Counted from the first letter of the stretch, positions 1 to 5,892 are shown. The stretch is DNA of 7,511 bases from Opitutia bacterium (GCA_018646565.1 JABGUO010000411.1:1-7511); one strand, 5' to 3'. Notes: a model not told the origin generated them from the sequence alone. Program-made: numbers and translations.

Positions 1-2
1 AA

Positions 3-74
3 GAGCGAGAACTGCAGTCGTTTTACATCGAAGTGATCGCTACTCCAGGAACCAGGCAAAAGAAACAAAATTAG
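3..74 (+). CDS. Possible C-terminal tail of a gene entering from the left
   Basis: The plus-strand frame starting at base 3 is open from the window edge to a TAG at 72-74. It encodes 23 residues, ending with FYIEVIATPGTRQKKQN, of mixed hydrophobic and charged character with a basic end, as expected for a protein C-terminus. A second open frame (bases 2-97) exists but its composition is less protein-like. The tail is too short to assign to a family. If it is real, this gene converges on the minus-strand genes to its right. The call rests on composition alone and could be chance. Confidence 0.3.
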   Translation, partial: ERELQSFYIEVIATPGTRQKKQN

Positions 75-126
75 GATATTATATGCAAGACCGCTAAGTG
101 CTTAGGAACTTGTCCACGGATTGTAG

Positions 127-312
127 TCAGTTTGGAAACATCCAGCCTAAAACTTTCTTTACCTTAATCTCTTCAAAAGTTTTCTCTTTTTCTCCCGCAA
201 TAACCTTTAGGCCCAATGCATATTTTCTATCCTAGTATACCCAATTAATAGCGAATTCCCAGTAAGGAATACGGAAGAAATTGAATGACTAGACCAAAAT
301 TAACTTTCCCAT
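127..312 (-). pseudogene. Coding-like stretch with two in-frame TAG codons (decayed small gene?)
   Basis: On the minus strand a frame starts with ATG at 312, is interrupted by TAG at 291-289 and again at 234-232, and ends with TGA at 129-127, giving 62 codons including stops. The segments between the stops look like protein. The middle one includes FFRIPYWEFAINWVY, and the last, 33 codons, includes KYALGLKVIAGEKEK and ends KKVLGWMFPN, with the purine-rich sense strand typical of genes. No family was recognised. It lies 42 bases downstream of the DUF1737-type gene on the same strand. The simplest reading is a small gene decayed by nonsense changes. Amber read-through is less likely, because the esterase gene here appears to end in an ordinary TAG. 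A chance open frame cannot be excluded. Confidence 0.3.
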
Positions 313-354
313 TGCAGGGAATTTCAAACAGTTATTCCCGTCTGCAAAATTAGT

Positions 355-576
355 TTATTCAGTGGCTTTTGGAGAATTTAAATTACGATTCACCATCGCC
401 TGAAGAAGATAAGGGTTTTCTTGCCGATCTTCACTGTGTGCAATTCCCCCAATGGGTTCCCATCCCTCCTGAATCGCCTCATTTACTTTTTCTGACAGGG
501 TGGAAGTTGCTGACTCCATTGCTCCACCCCCCATCACTCCTTGGCTAGCATCTTCGATAATTACTTTATATTGCAT
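355..576 (-). CDS. Small DUF1737-type protein
   Basis: This 73-residue soluble protein has no signal peptide or membrane segment. After an opening MQYKVIIEDAS strand and a Gly/Ser-rich turn comes the block LSEKVNEAIQEGWEPIGGIA (about residues 27-46), then YLLQAMVNR near residues 56-64. The order of Val-Asn helix, Gly-Trp-Glu-Pro turn, Gly-Gly-Ile strand and Gln-Ala-Met-Val strand is the signature I associate with DUF1737 domains, whose biochemical function is unknown. The length fits a stand-alone domain. The ATG at 576 has a GAGAAG sequence seven bases upstream, which supports this start. It begins 29 bases after the lipoprotein gene on the same strand, so the two are probably co-transcribed. 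The family call is from memory of the motif. Confidence 0.75.
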   Translation of the reverse strand: MQYKVIIEDASQGVMGGGAMESATSTLSEKVNEAIQEGWEPIGGIAHSEDRQENPYLLQAMVNRNLNSPKATE

Positions 577-605
577 AATGGATCTTCTCTATTTGTATGA
601 TTAAT

Positions 606-995
606 TTAAGAACTTTTCTTAAAAACGGGATCACCTTGGATCTTAATTGAATTTAATTTGGTTCCTTTCCCAAGGGGCCTGGCTTTTATTCCAGTTAATT
701 GAAAATTTTCTCCTTCCGCCTTCAATTCAAAGCGTAACCGGAAAGGTTTTTCTTCGGGACCGTCAAATGATATCCAGATCATTGGCTCTCCAAAAGTTTT
801 TTCCTCCATCCATGTCCCAACCAATGGAACAGGAAAATATCCAACTATTAAAACTTGTTTGTCATCTTTGAATTGAAGAGTCACTTCCTTGCCTTCCACT
901 AGTCCACTGTAACTGCCCTGGATATCCTGCCCACATGAAGTTAAGAAAAAAATGATCAAAAAAATCAGAGCCGACGAATTAGATATTTCTTTCAT
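606..995 (-). CDS. Small lipoprotein of unknown function
   Basis: This 129-residue precursor has a short N-terminal region (MKEISNSS), a hydrophobic stretch (residues 9-18) and a lipobox LTSC ending at Cys21, as expected for signal peptidase II processing and lipid attachment. The residue after the Cys is Gly, not Asp, so retention in the inner membrane is not signalled by the E. coli rule. The mature 109-residue part alternates polar and hydrophobic residues (GSYSGLVEGKEVTLQF, MIWISFDG, FRLRFELKAEGENFQLTG) and is probably all-beta, perhaps a small barrel or sandwich. I do not recognise a family. No clear Shine-Dalgarno precedes the ATG at 995. It is the first gene of a likely two-gene transcript with the DUF1737-type protein downstream. 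Confidence 0.8.
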   Translation of the reverse strand: MKEISNSSALIFLIIFFLTSCGQDIQGSYSGLVEGKEVTLQFKDDKQVLIVGYFPVPLVGTWMEEKTFGEPMIWISFDGPEEKPFRLRFELKAEGENFQLTGIKARPLGKGTKLNSIKIQGDPVFKKSS

Positions 996-1038
996 ATTTT
1001 TAAAGTTAGCATTAATTTCGCCACGAAGGCTATTACAA

Positions 1039-1044
1039 ATTATA
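1039..1044 (-). promoter_or_regulatory. Candidate -10 box for the lipoprotein gene
   Basis: A perfect TATAAT lies on the minus strand, 43 bases upstream of the lipoprotein ATG, in the AT-rich 159-base gap after the dehydrogenase gene. No TTGACA-like -35 box sits 16-18 bases upstream. In such AT-rich DNA the hexamer could be chance, so this only suggests that the lipoprotein/DUF1737 pair has its own promoter. Confidence 0.25.
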
Positions 1045-1083
1045 AGGCATATTAGAACGAATATAATAATTCAGAGAATTCGA

Positions 1084-1102
1084 ATCGCTAAAAATTTGCG
1101 AT
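1084..1102. repeat. Short inverted repeat ATCGC-N9-GCGAT
   Basis: Five-base arms ATCGC (1084-1088) and GCGAT (1098-1102) flank the AT-only spacer TAAAAATTT. It lies between the dehydrogenase stop and the lipoprotein gene. It may be a protein-binding site or a weak transcript hairpin; no T-run follows on either strand to make it a convincing intrinsic terminator. Confidence 0.3.
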
Positions 1103-1154
1103 ATAAAAGAGTTACGCAAAAACCAAATTCATAACTAGATGTACAATGTCGACT

Positions 1155-2870
1155 TTACCGGGAGTAATATTTCGCCAATGCCTCCGCCACTTTTATGCCA
1201 TCAATCGCGGCACTCATAATGCCTCCCGCATAACCTGCGCCCTCCCCCGCCGGGTATAGCCCGGTAGTATTAACCGACTGAAAGGCCATGCTGTCTTTTT
1301 CCACATGTCGCCGAATACGGATTGGTGCACTGGTCCGAGTCTCAACTCCAGTAAGTAGAGCATCAGGTCGGTCAAATCCCTCGATTTGTTTCCCAAATTC
1401 CGGCAAAGCTTCTTGTATCGCTTTAATTGCATAGGATGGCAAGACTGCAGGAGCGTGATTTCCTGTCAGGTCAGTCAGCTTAACACCCGGTTTGTAGGAA
1501 GGTATAACATCGCCCAATTTCTGACTGGGTCGACCCGCCAAAAAATCGCCCACCAATTGTCCGGGTGCAAAATAATTCTCCCCACCTAATTGAAAAGCAA
1601 TCGATTCAAGGTTCCTCTGGAATCCAATACCTGCCAAGGGGTTCTTCTCATCCGCACCAAAATCCTCAGGTTCAATCCCAACCACAATGCCAGCATTTGC
1701 ATTTCTCTCCAACCGGGAGTATTGACTCATTCCATTCGTCACTACCCGACCAACCTCTGAGGTCGCTGCCACAACAGTTCCACCCGGGCACATACAAAAA
1801 CTGTATACACTTCGCTCGTTCTTCGCATGATGAACAAGCTTATAATCTGCTGCACCTACATGTTCCACTATTTTCCCAGGATGCATGGGGTAACGATCCT
1901 CATTTCCGAATCGTGCACGGTCAATCACCCCCTGTGGATGTTCAATACGAAAACCGATTGAAAATGGTTTTGGCTCTACAAAAACACCACGGGAATGAAG
2001 CATTTCAAAAGTGTCACGGGCACTGTGACCAACCGCAAGTACGACTTGATTTGCATCAATTTCCGACCTCTCACCGCTTATCATATTCAAGGTCTCTAAC
2101 CCTCGAATTCCACCCGCTTCCACCACAATATTTTCCACTCGGCTAGAAAACCGGATCTCTCCTCCCAGACGCTCAATCTCACTGCGTAAATATTCCACAA
2201 TTTTCACCAACCGAAAAGTACCCACATGGGGCTTACTCACATATAAAATCTCTTCCGGCGCACCACCTTTTACCATTTCCTCCATCACCTTACGCCCCAA
2301 ATGCCTTCGGTCTTTCGCTTGAGTCCATAATTTACCGTCCGAAAATGTACCCGCGCCACCCTCGCCAAACTGTACATTACTTTCTTGGTTGAATATTTGT
2401 TTTCTCCAAAAACCCCAAGTGTCCTTAGTTCGTTCTCGTACTGCTTTTCCTCGCTCAATCACCAATGGCCTTAATCCCAACTGAGCTAAGGTTAATGCAG
2501 CAAATAAACCACATGGCCCAGTACCCACAACCACAGGTCGTTTGTACCCTGGAGTATTGGTATAAGAATTTCCCTCAATGGCAGAAAAAACCGGCTTGTA
2601 TTCCATATCCGGAGTAATCTGCAAGTGACATTTTGAAATAAGGAACGAAATGTCAACCTCCGCAGAAAATTGTAGATCTACCGTGTAGATAAAATGAATA
2701 TTTGACTTTTTCCGGGCATCGTATCCTCGACGAAAGACATGAAGATTTAATAAATCTACATCCTGCAAACTAAGAATACTCAGGACTTCAGAACGTAAAT
2801 CGCTTGGATCATGATCAAGAGGTAACTTTAAATTGGTAAGTCGGTAAGAAACTACAGTAGAGTCATTCAC
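1155..2870 (-). CDS. FAD-dependent dehydrogenase/oxidoreductase, COG2509 type
   Basis: Cytoplasmic flavoprotein of about 571 residues from the proposed GTG start. The N-terminal domain has the family-typical LKLPLDHD followed by RRGYDARKK (about 47-55). The Rossmann fold VVVGTGPCG (113-121) and VIERG with Glu139 would bind FAD. Further hallmarks are FGEGGAGTFSDGKL (about 168-181), YSFCMCPGG (356-364) and GEGAGYAGGIMSAAIDG (542-558). This order and length match the widespread 'NAD(P)/FAD-dependent oxidoreductase' group whose substrate is unknown. There is no ATG near the expected N-terminus. In frame, the stop at 2909-2907 leaves only TTG at 2900 and GTG at 2870. GTG is preferred because relatives begin just before the YRLTNLKLPLDHD block. 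Neither start has a Shine-Dalgarno. Transcription probably comes from the promoter near 2940-2969. Confidence 0.93.
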   Translation of the reverse strand: MNDSTVVSYRLTNLKLPLDHDPSDLRSEVLSILSLQDVDLLNLHVFRRGYDARKKSNIHFIYTVDLQFSAEVDISFLISKCHLQITPDMEYKPVFSAIEGNSYTNTPGYKRPVVVGTGPCGLFAALTLAQLGLRPLVIERGKAVRERTKDTWGFWRKQIFNQESNVQFGEGGAGTFSDGKLWTQAKDRRHLGRKVMEEMVKGGAPEEILYVSKPHVGTFRLVKIVEYLRSEIERLGGEIRFSSRVENIVVEAGGIRGLETLNMISGERSEIDANQVVLAVGHSARDTFEMLHSRGVFVEPKPFSIGFRIEHPQGVIDRARFGNEDRYPMHPGKIVEHVGAADYKLVHHAKNERSVYSFCMCPGGTVVAATSEVGRVVTNGMSQYSRLERNANAGIVVGIEPEDFGADEKNPLAGIGFQRNLESIAFQLGGENYFAPGQLVGDFLAGRPSQKLGDVIPSYKPGVKLTDLTGNHAPAVLPSYAIKAIQEALPEFGKQIEGFDRPDALLTGVETRTSAPIRIRRHVEKDSMAFQSVNTTGLYPAGEGAGYAGGIMSAAIDGIKVAEALAKYYSR

Positions 2871-2939
2871 AATAAGGTCTGGGCAAATGTGGCAAAGCAA
2901 AAAGGTTTATTAAATCAAGTTAGATTCATTTTGATATTT

Positions 2940-2969
2940 CTTATACAAAAAAAAACACATCCTTTGCAA
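2940..2969 (-). promoter_or_regulatory. Candidate sigma-70-like promoter of the dehydrogenase gene
   Basis: On the minus strand TTGCAA (2969-2964) and TATAAG (2945-2940) are separated by 18 bases, matching four of six and five of six consensus positions. A transcript would start near 2933, leaving a leader of about 30-60 bases depending on which start codon is used. The spacer holds a run of nine T on this strand. This is the best promoter match seen in the long intergenic region. Confidence 0.4.
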
Positions 2970-2999
2970 CTCGTCTCAATAAAAGAAATATAGAATCCT

Positions 3000-3018
3000 G
3001 TGATATTGATGACATCAC
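3000..3018. repeat. Inverted repeat GTGAT-N9-ATCAC with nested TGATG-A-CATCA
   Basis: GTGAT at 3000-3004 and ATCAC at 3014-3018 are perfect inverted arms, and a second perfect palindrome TGATG-A-CATCA sits inside at 3007-3017. Together they resemble an operator more than a terminator. It lies about 30 bases upstream of the candidate -35 box of the dehydrogenase gene. The spacing does not fit the CRP consensus. No regulator gene is visible in the window. Confidence 0.3.
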
Positions 3019-3132
3019 CATATTTCCTAGATGTACTCTCCTTTGTTCATGTAGCGAAAAAACTGGTCCGACAAGGATTACTGAGATCAATTCAAGAAAT
3101 AGTTAAAAGTTCGAACAAATACTAATCTCATT

Positions 3133-3206
3133 GACTATTTTTTGGGAAATTCAAAAAAACACGCATTTAAACGCTTGGGCTTAAAATAGTCCCATAATTC
3201 AAGCCC
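3133..3206 (+). other. Interleaved inverted repeats with H-type pseudoknot topology
   Basis: GACTATTTT (3133-3141) is perfectly complementary to AAAATAGTC (3183-3191), and GGGCTT (3177-3182) to AAGCCC (3201-3206). The second stem's 5' arm directly abuts the first stem's 3' arm, so both can form at once only as an H-type pseudoknot, with a 35-base loop, no inter-stem gap and a 9-base loop. The strand is assigned by analogy with a leader of the downstream plus-strand gene. In AT-rich sequence a 9-base match within 60 bases can arise by chance. Confidence 0.25.
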
Positions 3207-3243
3207 CACAGACAAATTAAAATCTCCCAACGATCCTATTTAA

Positions 3244-3281
3244 CTGGCTAGCTAATTTAATTTTTATATTAGCTAAGCTAG
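3244..3281 (+). repeat. Hairpin of about 13 base pairs with one bulged A
   Basis: CTGGCTAGCTAAT (3244-3256) pairs with ATTAGCTAAGCTAG (3268-3281) around an 11-base loop. There are eight perfect inner pairs (TAGCTAAT/ATTAGCTA), then a bulged A at 3276 and five more pairs, one of them G-U when read as plus-strand RNA. No T-run follows on the plus side, so it is not an obvious intrinsic terminator. It lies about 150 bases upstream of the SSB-like gene and could be part of its leader, a small RNA or a binding site. Confidence 0.4.
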
Positions 3282-3287
3282 ACTTGA

Positions 3288-3315
3288 ATTACTAAATTAA
3301 GGATCAATTAGTAAT
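3288..3315 (+). repeat. Second hairpin, 10 base pairs with one bulged A
   Basis: ATTACTAAATT (3288-3298) pairs with AATTAGTAAT (3306-3315) around the 7-base loop AAGGATC, with A3296 (or a neighbouring A) bulged. It begins six bases after the preceding hairpin and shares its design of a long AT-rich stem with one bulged A. The loop AAGGATC contains a purine-rich AAGGA. The stem is almost entirely A-T, so stability as RNA would be modest. Confidence 0.35.
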
Positions 3316-3433
3316 GAATAAGTTCGAAATTAAATTAATAAAATCAAAAAAAGTTACTCACTTTTACTCTTTTCATTCGACTGTACAAATTTGCTTCGTA
3401 CTCTCAATTAGAAATTATTAAATATTTAAGATC

Positions 3434-3811
3434 ATGAACGAAGTAACTATTAAAGGAGAAATTGTATTTGTGGATGAAGTTCGCGAATACGGAGCAAACG
3501 GATTCAGAAAGCATCAAGTAGTCGTAGAGACAGGAGACGGGAAGTGGGCCAATCCAATACCCGTAGAATTTATCAAGGATTCAATTGAGCAAAGTAAGGG
3601 TTTGAAAAAAGGCGAAAAAGTCTCGATCGATGCCCGAATCAGTGGACGAGAATGGCAAGGGAAAGATGGTGTAACCAAATGGTTTACTTCAATTAGTGGT
3701 TACAAAATTCAATCCGAAGGTGGTGCTCCACCATCGAGTGAAGCTGATTCTTCCTCGTTTGAAACTTTTGACGAATACGATGATGGCGTGGAAGATGATG
3801 TGCCGTTCTGA
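3434..3811 (+). CDS. SSB-like OB-fold protein, DUF3127 type, with DDVPF tail
   Basis: This 125-residue soluble protein begins MNEVTIKGEIVFVDEVREYG, then HQVVVETGDGKWANPIPVEF (about 27-46), LKKGEKVSIDARISGREW (57-74) and TKWFTSISGYKI (81-92). This strand pattern is that of a single-stranded-DNA-binding-type OB fold, and the closest family I know is DUF3127. Residues 95-125 form a Gly/Ser/Pro linker and an acidic tail ending DDVPF. Such a tail matches the DDIPF tip that SSB proteins use to recruit repair and replication partners. Length and tail fit an accessory SSB-like protein, but nucleic-acid binding is inferred. The ATG at 3434 lacks a Shine-Dalgarno, and upstream lie the hairpins of the long intergenic region. 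Its end faces the esterase gene with a 34-base gap that shows no clear terminator. Confidence 0.85.
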   Translation: MNEVTIKGEIVFVDEVREYGANGFRKHQVVVETGDGKWANPIPVEFIKDSIEQSKGLKKGEKVSIDARISGREWQGKDGVTKWFTSISGYKIQSEGGAPPSSEADSSSFETFDEYDDGVEDDVPF

Positions 3812-3845
3812 TTCCGACTTAAACGAAATACGCTGACATATCGGT

Positions 3846-5744
3846 CTATTCCTTCAACCAACGCAAAGATCGAAAATCGGGAGGACTTCCCTTCCACGGA
3901 GCTCCTAACTTACGAGCTTGCAGTGTAGTATTCTTCGGAGGTCGAAGAGTTTCGCTATCATCCAGCCTCAATTCCTTAATCCCGGTCCAGTTCGCGATTG
4001 GCTTCATCTCAAAATTCTTAAAATCATTGAGCGAAAGCTTGACGGGATGCCATTTATTCTTGCCGGGTATTGTTAACTCCGCCACATGTTGGTCCAGTCC
4101 CACAATCATTTGATTAGGCATTTCTGCTTTTACCTCAAAGGAGAGCTTTGCATTCTTAGGAGCCTTCCATGCGGGGTGGTAAAGTTGATGAGTTTTTATT
4201 CCCCATTTTTTCAGTTTGTAACTAAACCATTCCTTTTCCCAGTCACCTTTAAAGTCTTCAATCAAAAGATTGGGTTTTAGTGTCGTCACTACATTGGCTT
4301 TCTTTAAATCAGCCGCTGTGACAGCCTCCATCAACGAGGATAAAATAAACTGACGGGTGGAATAGATTCCATAATAATACCCCGCCCCGGAAATTGGTTT
4401 CTTTAAAGGGTAACTTACATTTGCATAAACCCACAATGGTTTCTCCATACTGAAGAGGTGAAGGGGAGCAGTCCATTTGCCCTCGTTCTTAGAAACCGCT
4501 GAATGCTGCCAAAAACGGTTTTTTGTATTATTCGAATTATCTCTCTTCCCATCCGTCTGAACCTGCTGGGTATAGAACACATCGATCGCAGAAACCTCTT
4601 GGGTGTCATCCACCTCAACGGTAACCATTGGTGCTTTCCCCATTGGCAATAATAACTTCAATTTCGGAGTGTCAGGGAGACGAAACGAATTTTTCAGGTG
4701 TTGATCGAACCATAATTGCGTCGCGACTTCGTATTCGGGGGTATCTTGATGATTATGATGAGGAGAACAGGTTACCCGCCAATCTTTGCTTTTCATTTCT
4801 CGAATCGAGGTTTCTAAATCATTAATCCGACCATGAAAATCATTGGATGGACTAAGGAAAATAATCGGGCAGGTGATTTCTTTCAGACTCGGAGGATCAC
4901 TCACTGTGGCCAGATGCAACGGGTTAGCGGAATAACGATCACTAATTCCTCCGCAAGACGGTGCAGCTGCCTTCACCCGCTTATCGGAACCCGCAGTTAA
5001 CACGGTCAACTTGCCGCCCATAGAATGTCCATAGACACCAAGTTTATTACCATCAACCTCCGGTTGTCTTTCCAAAAAAGTCAGCCCCCGCCGTGCTCCA
5101 AGAGTGGCAAGAAACCAGCCATTATTACGCGGCGACTCGACTGCATCCAAGGTCCAGTCCGCAACGGGAATGGAGGGGAATGCATCTTTTCCATATCGGC
5201 TTGGTGCGTGGTATGCGTCCAAGGCTCCCCAGTCTGTAGTTAATTTGAATTGAGGATCATTTTTCTTTCCCTCCCAAAAAAGTTTCACCTCATTAGGAGT
5301 TACCCGGTACCCCGGTGCTGAAATCCGTCCAGCCCAGGAAATTGAAATGGATGCATAGCCACGTTTCGCATTGGCAAGCGGAGCGTTGTGATCTGCATAC
5401 TGCCCACCTCCATGAATCTGTACTAAACCTGGTAATTTCTTGCCGCCTTTCGGATATCCATACACCCCCGCCATCATTGCCTTCTCACCTTTAAAAACTC
5501 CAATTCGATAGCGTAGTACTTTCAAAATAATACCAGCCTCCTCCCATTCCTTTAATACTTCCACCTCCATCGGTTCTTTCCTTGGATCAAAACCCTTCCA
5601 TGCATTATTCCATGTCTGTGGTGCGTGATTTCGAAACAACTCCGGCAGGGTTTCCGCCAGCAAGCTTTCTTTTTTTTCCGCGGATACAGGGAGAGTTAAA
5701 AATGGGAGTACTAAAAAGAATAAAGAAAATTTTCTTAAGTTCAT
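3846..5744 (-). CDS. Secreted alpha/beta-hydrolase, acetylxylan-esterase type
   Basis: This 632-residue exported protein probably hydrolyses ester bonds, plausibly acetyl groups on polysaccharides. The signal peptide covers residues 1-22, cleaved after PVSA. The hydrolase domain (about 60-355) shows the oxyanion motif HGGG (111-114), the nucleophile elbow GHSMGG with Ser241, SPSNDFHG with Asp302 as probable acid, and HHNH (329-332) supplying the His. A following segment (about 360-470), VSAIDVFYTQQV onwards, and a C-terminal beta-rich part (about 510-610) with LSFEVKAEM and WTGIKELRL look like accessory sandwich domains. The second resembles galactose-binding-type carbohydrate modules; this is inference. 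The open frame extends to a TTG at 5789, but ATG at 5744 directly precedes the signal peptide and is chosen. The gene ends in TAG. Substrate specificity is not evident. Confidence 0.88.
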   Translation of the reverse strand: MNLRKFSLFFLVLPFLTLPVSAEKKESLLAETLPELFRNHAPQTWNNAWKGFDPRKEPMEVEVLKEWEEAGIILKVLRYRIGVFKGEKAMMAGVYGYPKGGKKLPGLVQIHGGGQYADHNAPLANAKRGYASISISWAGRISAPGYRVTPNEVKLFWEGKKNDPQFKLTTDWGALDAYHAPSRYGKDAFPSIPVADWTLDAVESPRNNGWFLATLGARRGLTFLERQPEVDGNKLGVYGHSMGGKLTVLTAGSDKRVKAAAPSCGGISDRYSANPLHLATVSDPPSLKEITCPIIFLSPSNDFHGRINDLETSIREMKSKDWRVTCSPHHNHQDTPEYEVATQLWFDQHLKNSFRLPDTPKLKLLLPMGKAPMVTVEVDDTQEVSAIDVFYTQQVQTDGKRDNSNNTKNRFWQHSAVSKNEGKWTAPLHLFSMEKPLWVYANVSYPLKKPISGAGYYYGIYSTRQFILSSLMEAVTAADLKKANVVTTLKPNLLIEDFKGDWEKEWFSYKLKKWGIKTHQLYHPAWKAPKNAKLSFEVKAEMPNQMIVGLDQHVAELTIPGKNKWHPVKLSLNDFKNFEMKPIANWTGIKELRLDDSETLRPPKNTTLQARKLGAPWKGSPPDFRSLRWLKE

Positions 5745-5757
5745 TGTGGATTTTATC

Positions 5758-5775
5758 CTACATTTCAATCTCCTT
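5758..5775 (-). promoter_or_regulatory. Shine-Dalgarno followed by start-stop ATG-TAG upstream of the esterase
   Basis: On the minus strand AAGGAG (5775-5770) stands six bases before ATG (5763-5761), which is followed at once by TAG (5760-5758). The esterase ATG lies 13 bases further on and has only a weak AGGA of its own (5759-5756), 11 bases upstream. The best ribosome-binding site therefore points at a minimal open frame of one codon. It might tune esterase translation by ribosome re-initiation or stalling, or be accidental. Confidence 0.35.
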
Positions 5776-5842
5776 GGCAATCTTTTCAAAATGAAGAAAC
5801 TTAGATTTCAATAAATCATCACTACTTCAATTAAATACATTT

Positions 5843-5857
5843 AAGAAACATTTTCTT
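5843..5857. repeat. Palindrome AAGAAA-CAT-TTTCTT
   Basis: Perfect six-base arms AAGAAA (5843-5848) and TTTCTT (5852-5857) flank CAT, in the 148-base gap between the divergent esterase and membrane-protein genes. The position suits a regulator binding site, but the simple composition makes chance likely. No convincing promoter was found for either gene in this gap. Confidence 0.25.
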
Positions 5858-5892
5858 GCCCTATTAGATTTCATATTAAATGGTATAAGCAG

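Larger units (their letters stand above)
2901..3433. other. 533-base gene-free region with several inverted repeats
   Basis: This AT-rich stretch separates the divergent dehydrogenase and SSB-like genes. I see no convincing protein-coding frame, tRNA or rRNA in it. It holds the dehydrogenase promoter candidate, a GTGAT-N9-ATCAC inverted repeat (3000-3018), two copies of AAGTTCGAA (3107-3115 and 3320-3328), a 9-base and a 6-base inverted repeat that interleave (3133-3206), and two consecutive hairpins (3244-3281 and 3288-3315). For the plus-strand gene only a weak promoter candidate is visible, TTGCTT at 3391 with TTATTA at 3415. The length is unusual between two ordinary genes and leaves room for a small RNA or structured leader. 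Confidence 0.6.

Noticed and set aside
93..106. Palindrome CTAAG-TG-CTTAG as terminator
   Set aside because: The two-base loop and five-base arms without a T-run do not make a working intrinsic terminator.
952..1134. 60-residue plus-strand frame rich in Ile, Arg and Lys
   Set aside because: It is partly antisense to the lipoprotein signal peptide and runs into AT-rich non-coding DNA. Its composition reflects base content rather than a protein.
1565..2146. 193-residue open frame on the plus strand
   Set aside because: It lies wholly opposite the well-supported dehydrogenase gene. Its His/Pro/Gln/Ser-rich composition is what the antisense of such a gene gives.
2999..3019. CRP-like site TGTGA...TCACC
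   Set aside because: The half-sites are 11 bases apart instead of the six needed for CRP, so it was kept only as a generic inverted repeat.
3812..3845. Bidirectional terminator between the convergent genes
   Set aside because: Only a four-base inverted match (CCGA/TCGG) is present, with no T-run on either strand.
3709..3897. 62-residue minus-strand frame across the convergent gene ends
   Set aside because: It overlaps the tails of both the SSB-like gene and the esterase in another frame; the Ser-rich sequence mirrors the acidic tail codons.
5791..5814. Seven-codon frame MKKLRFQ upstream of the membrane protein
   Set aside because: It has no ribosome-binding site of note and is far too short to distinguish from chance.
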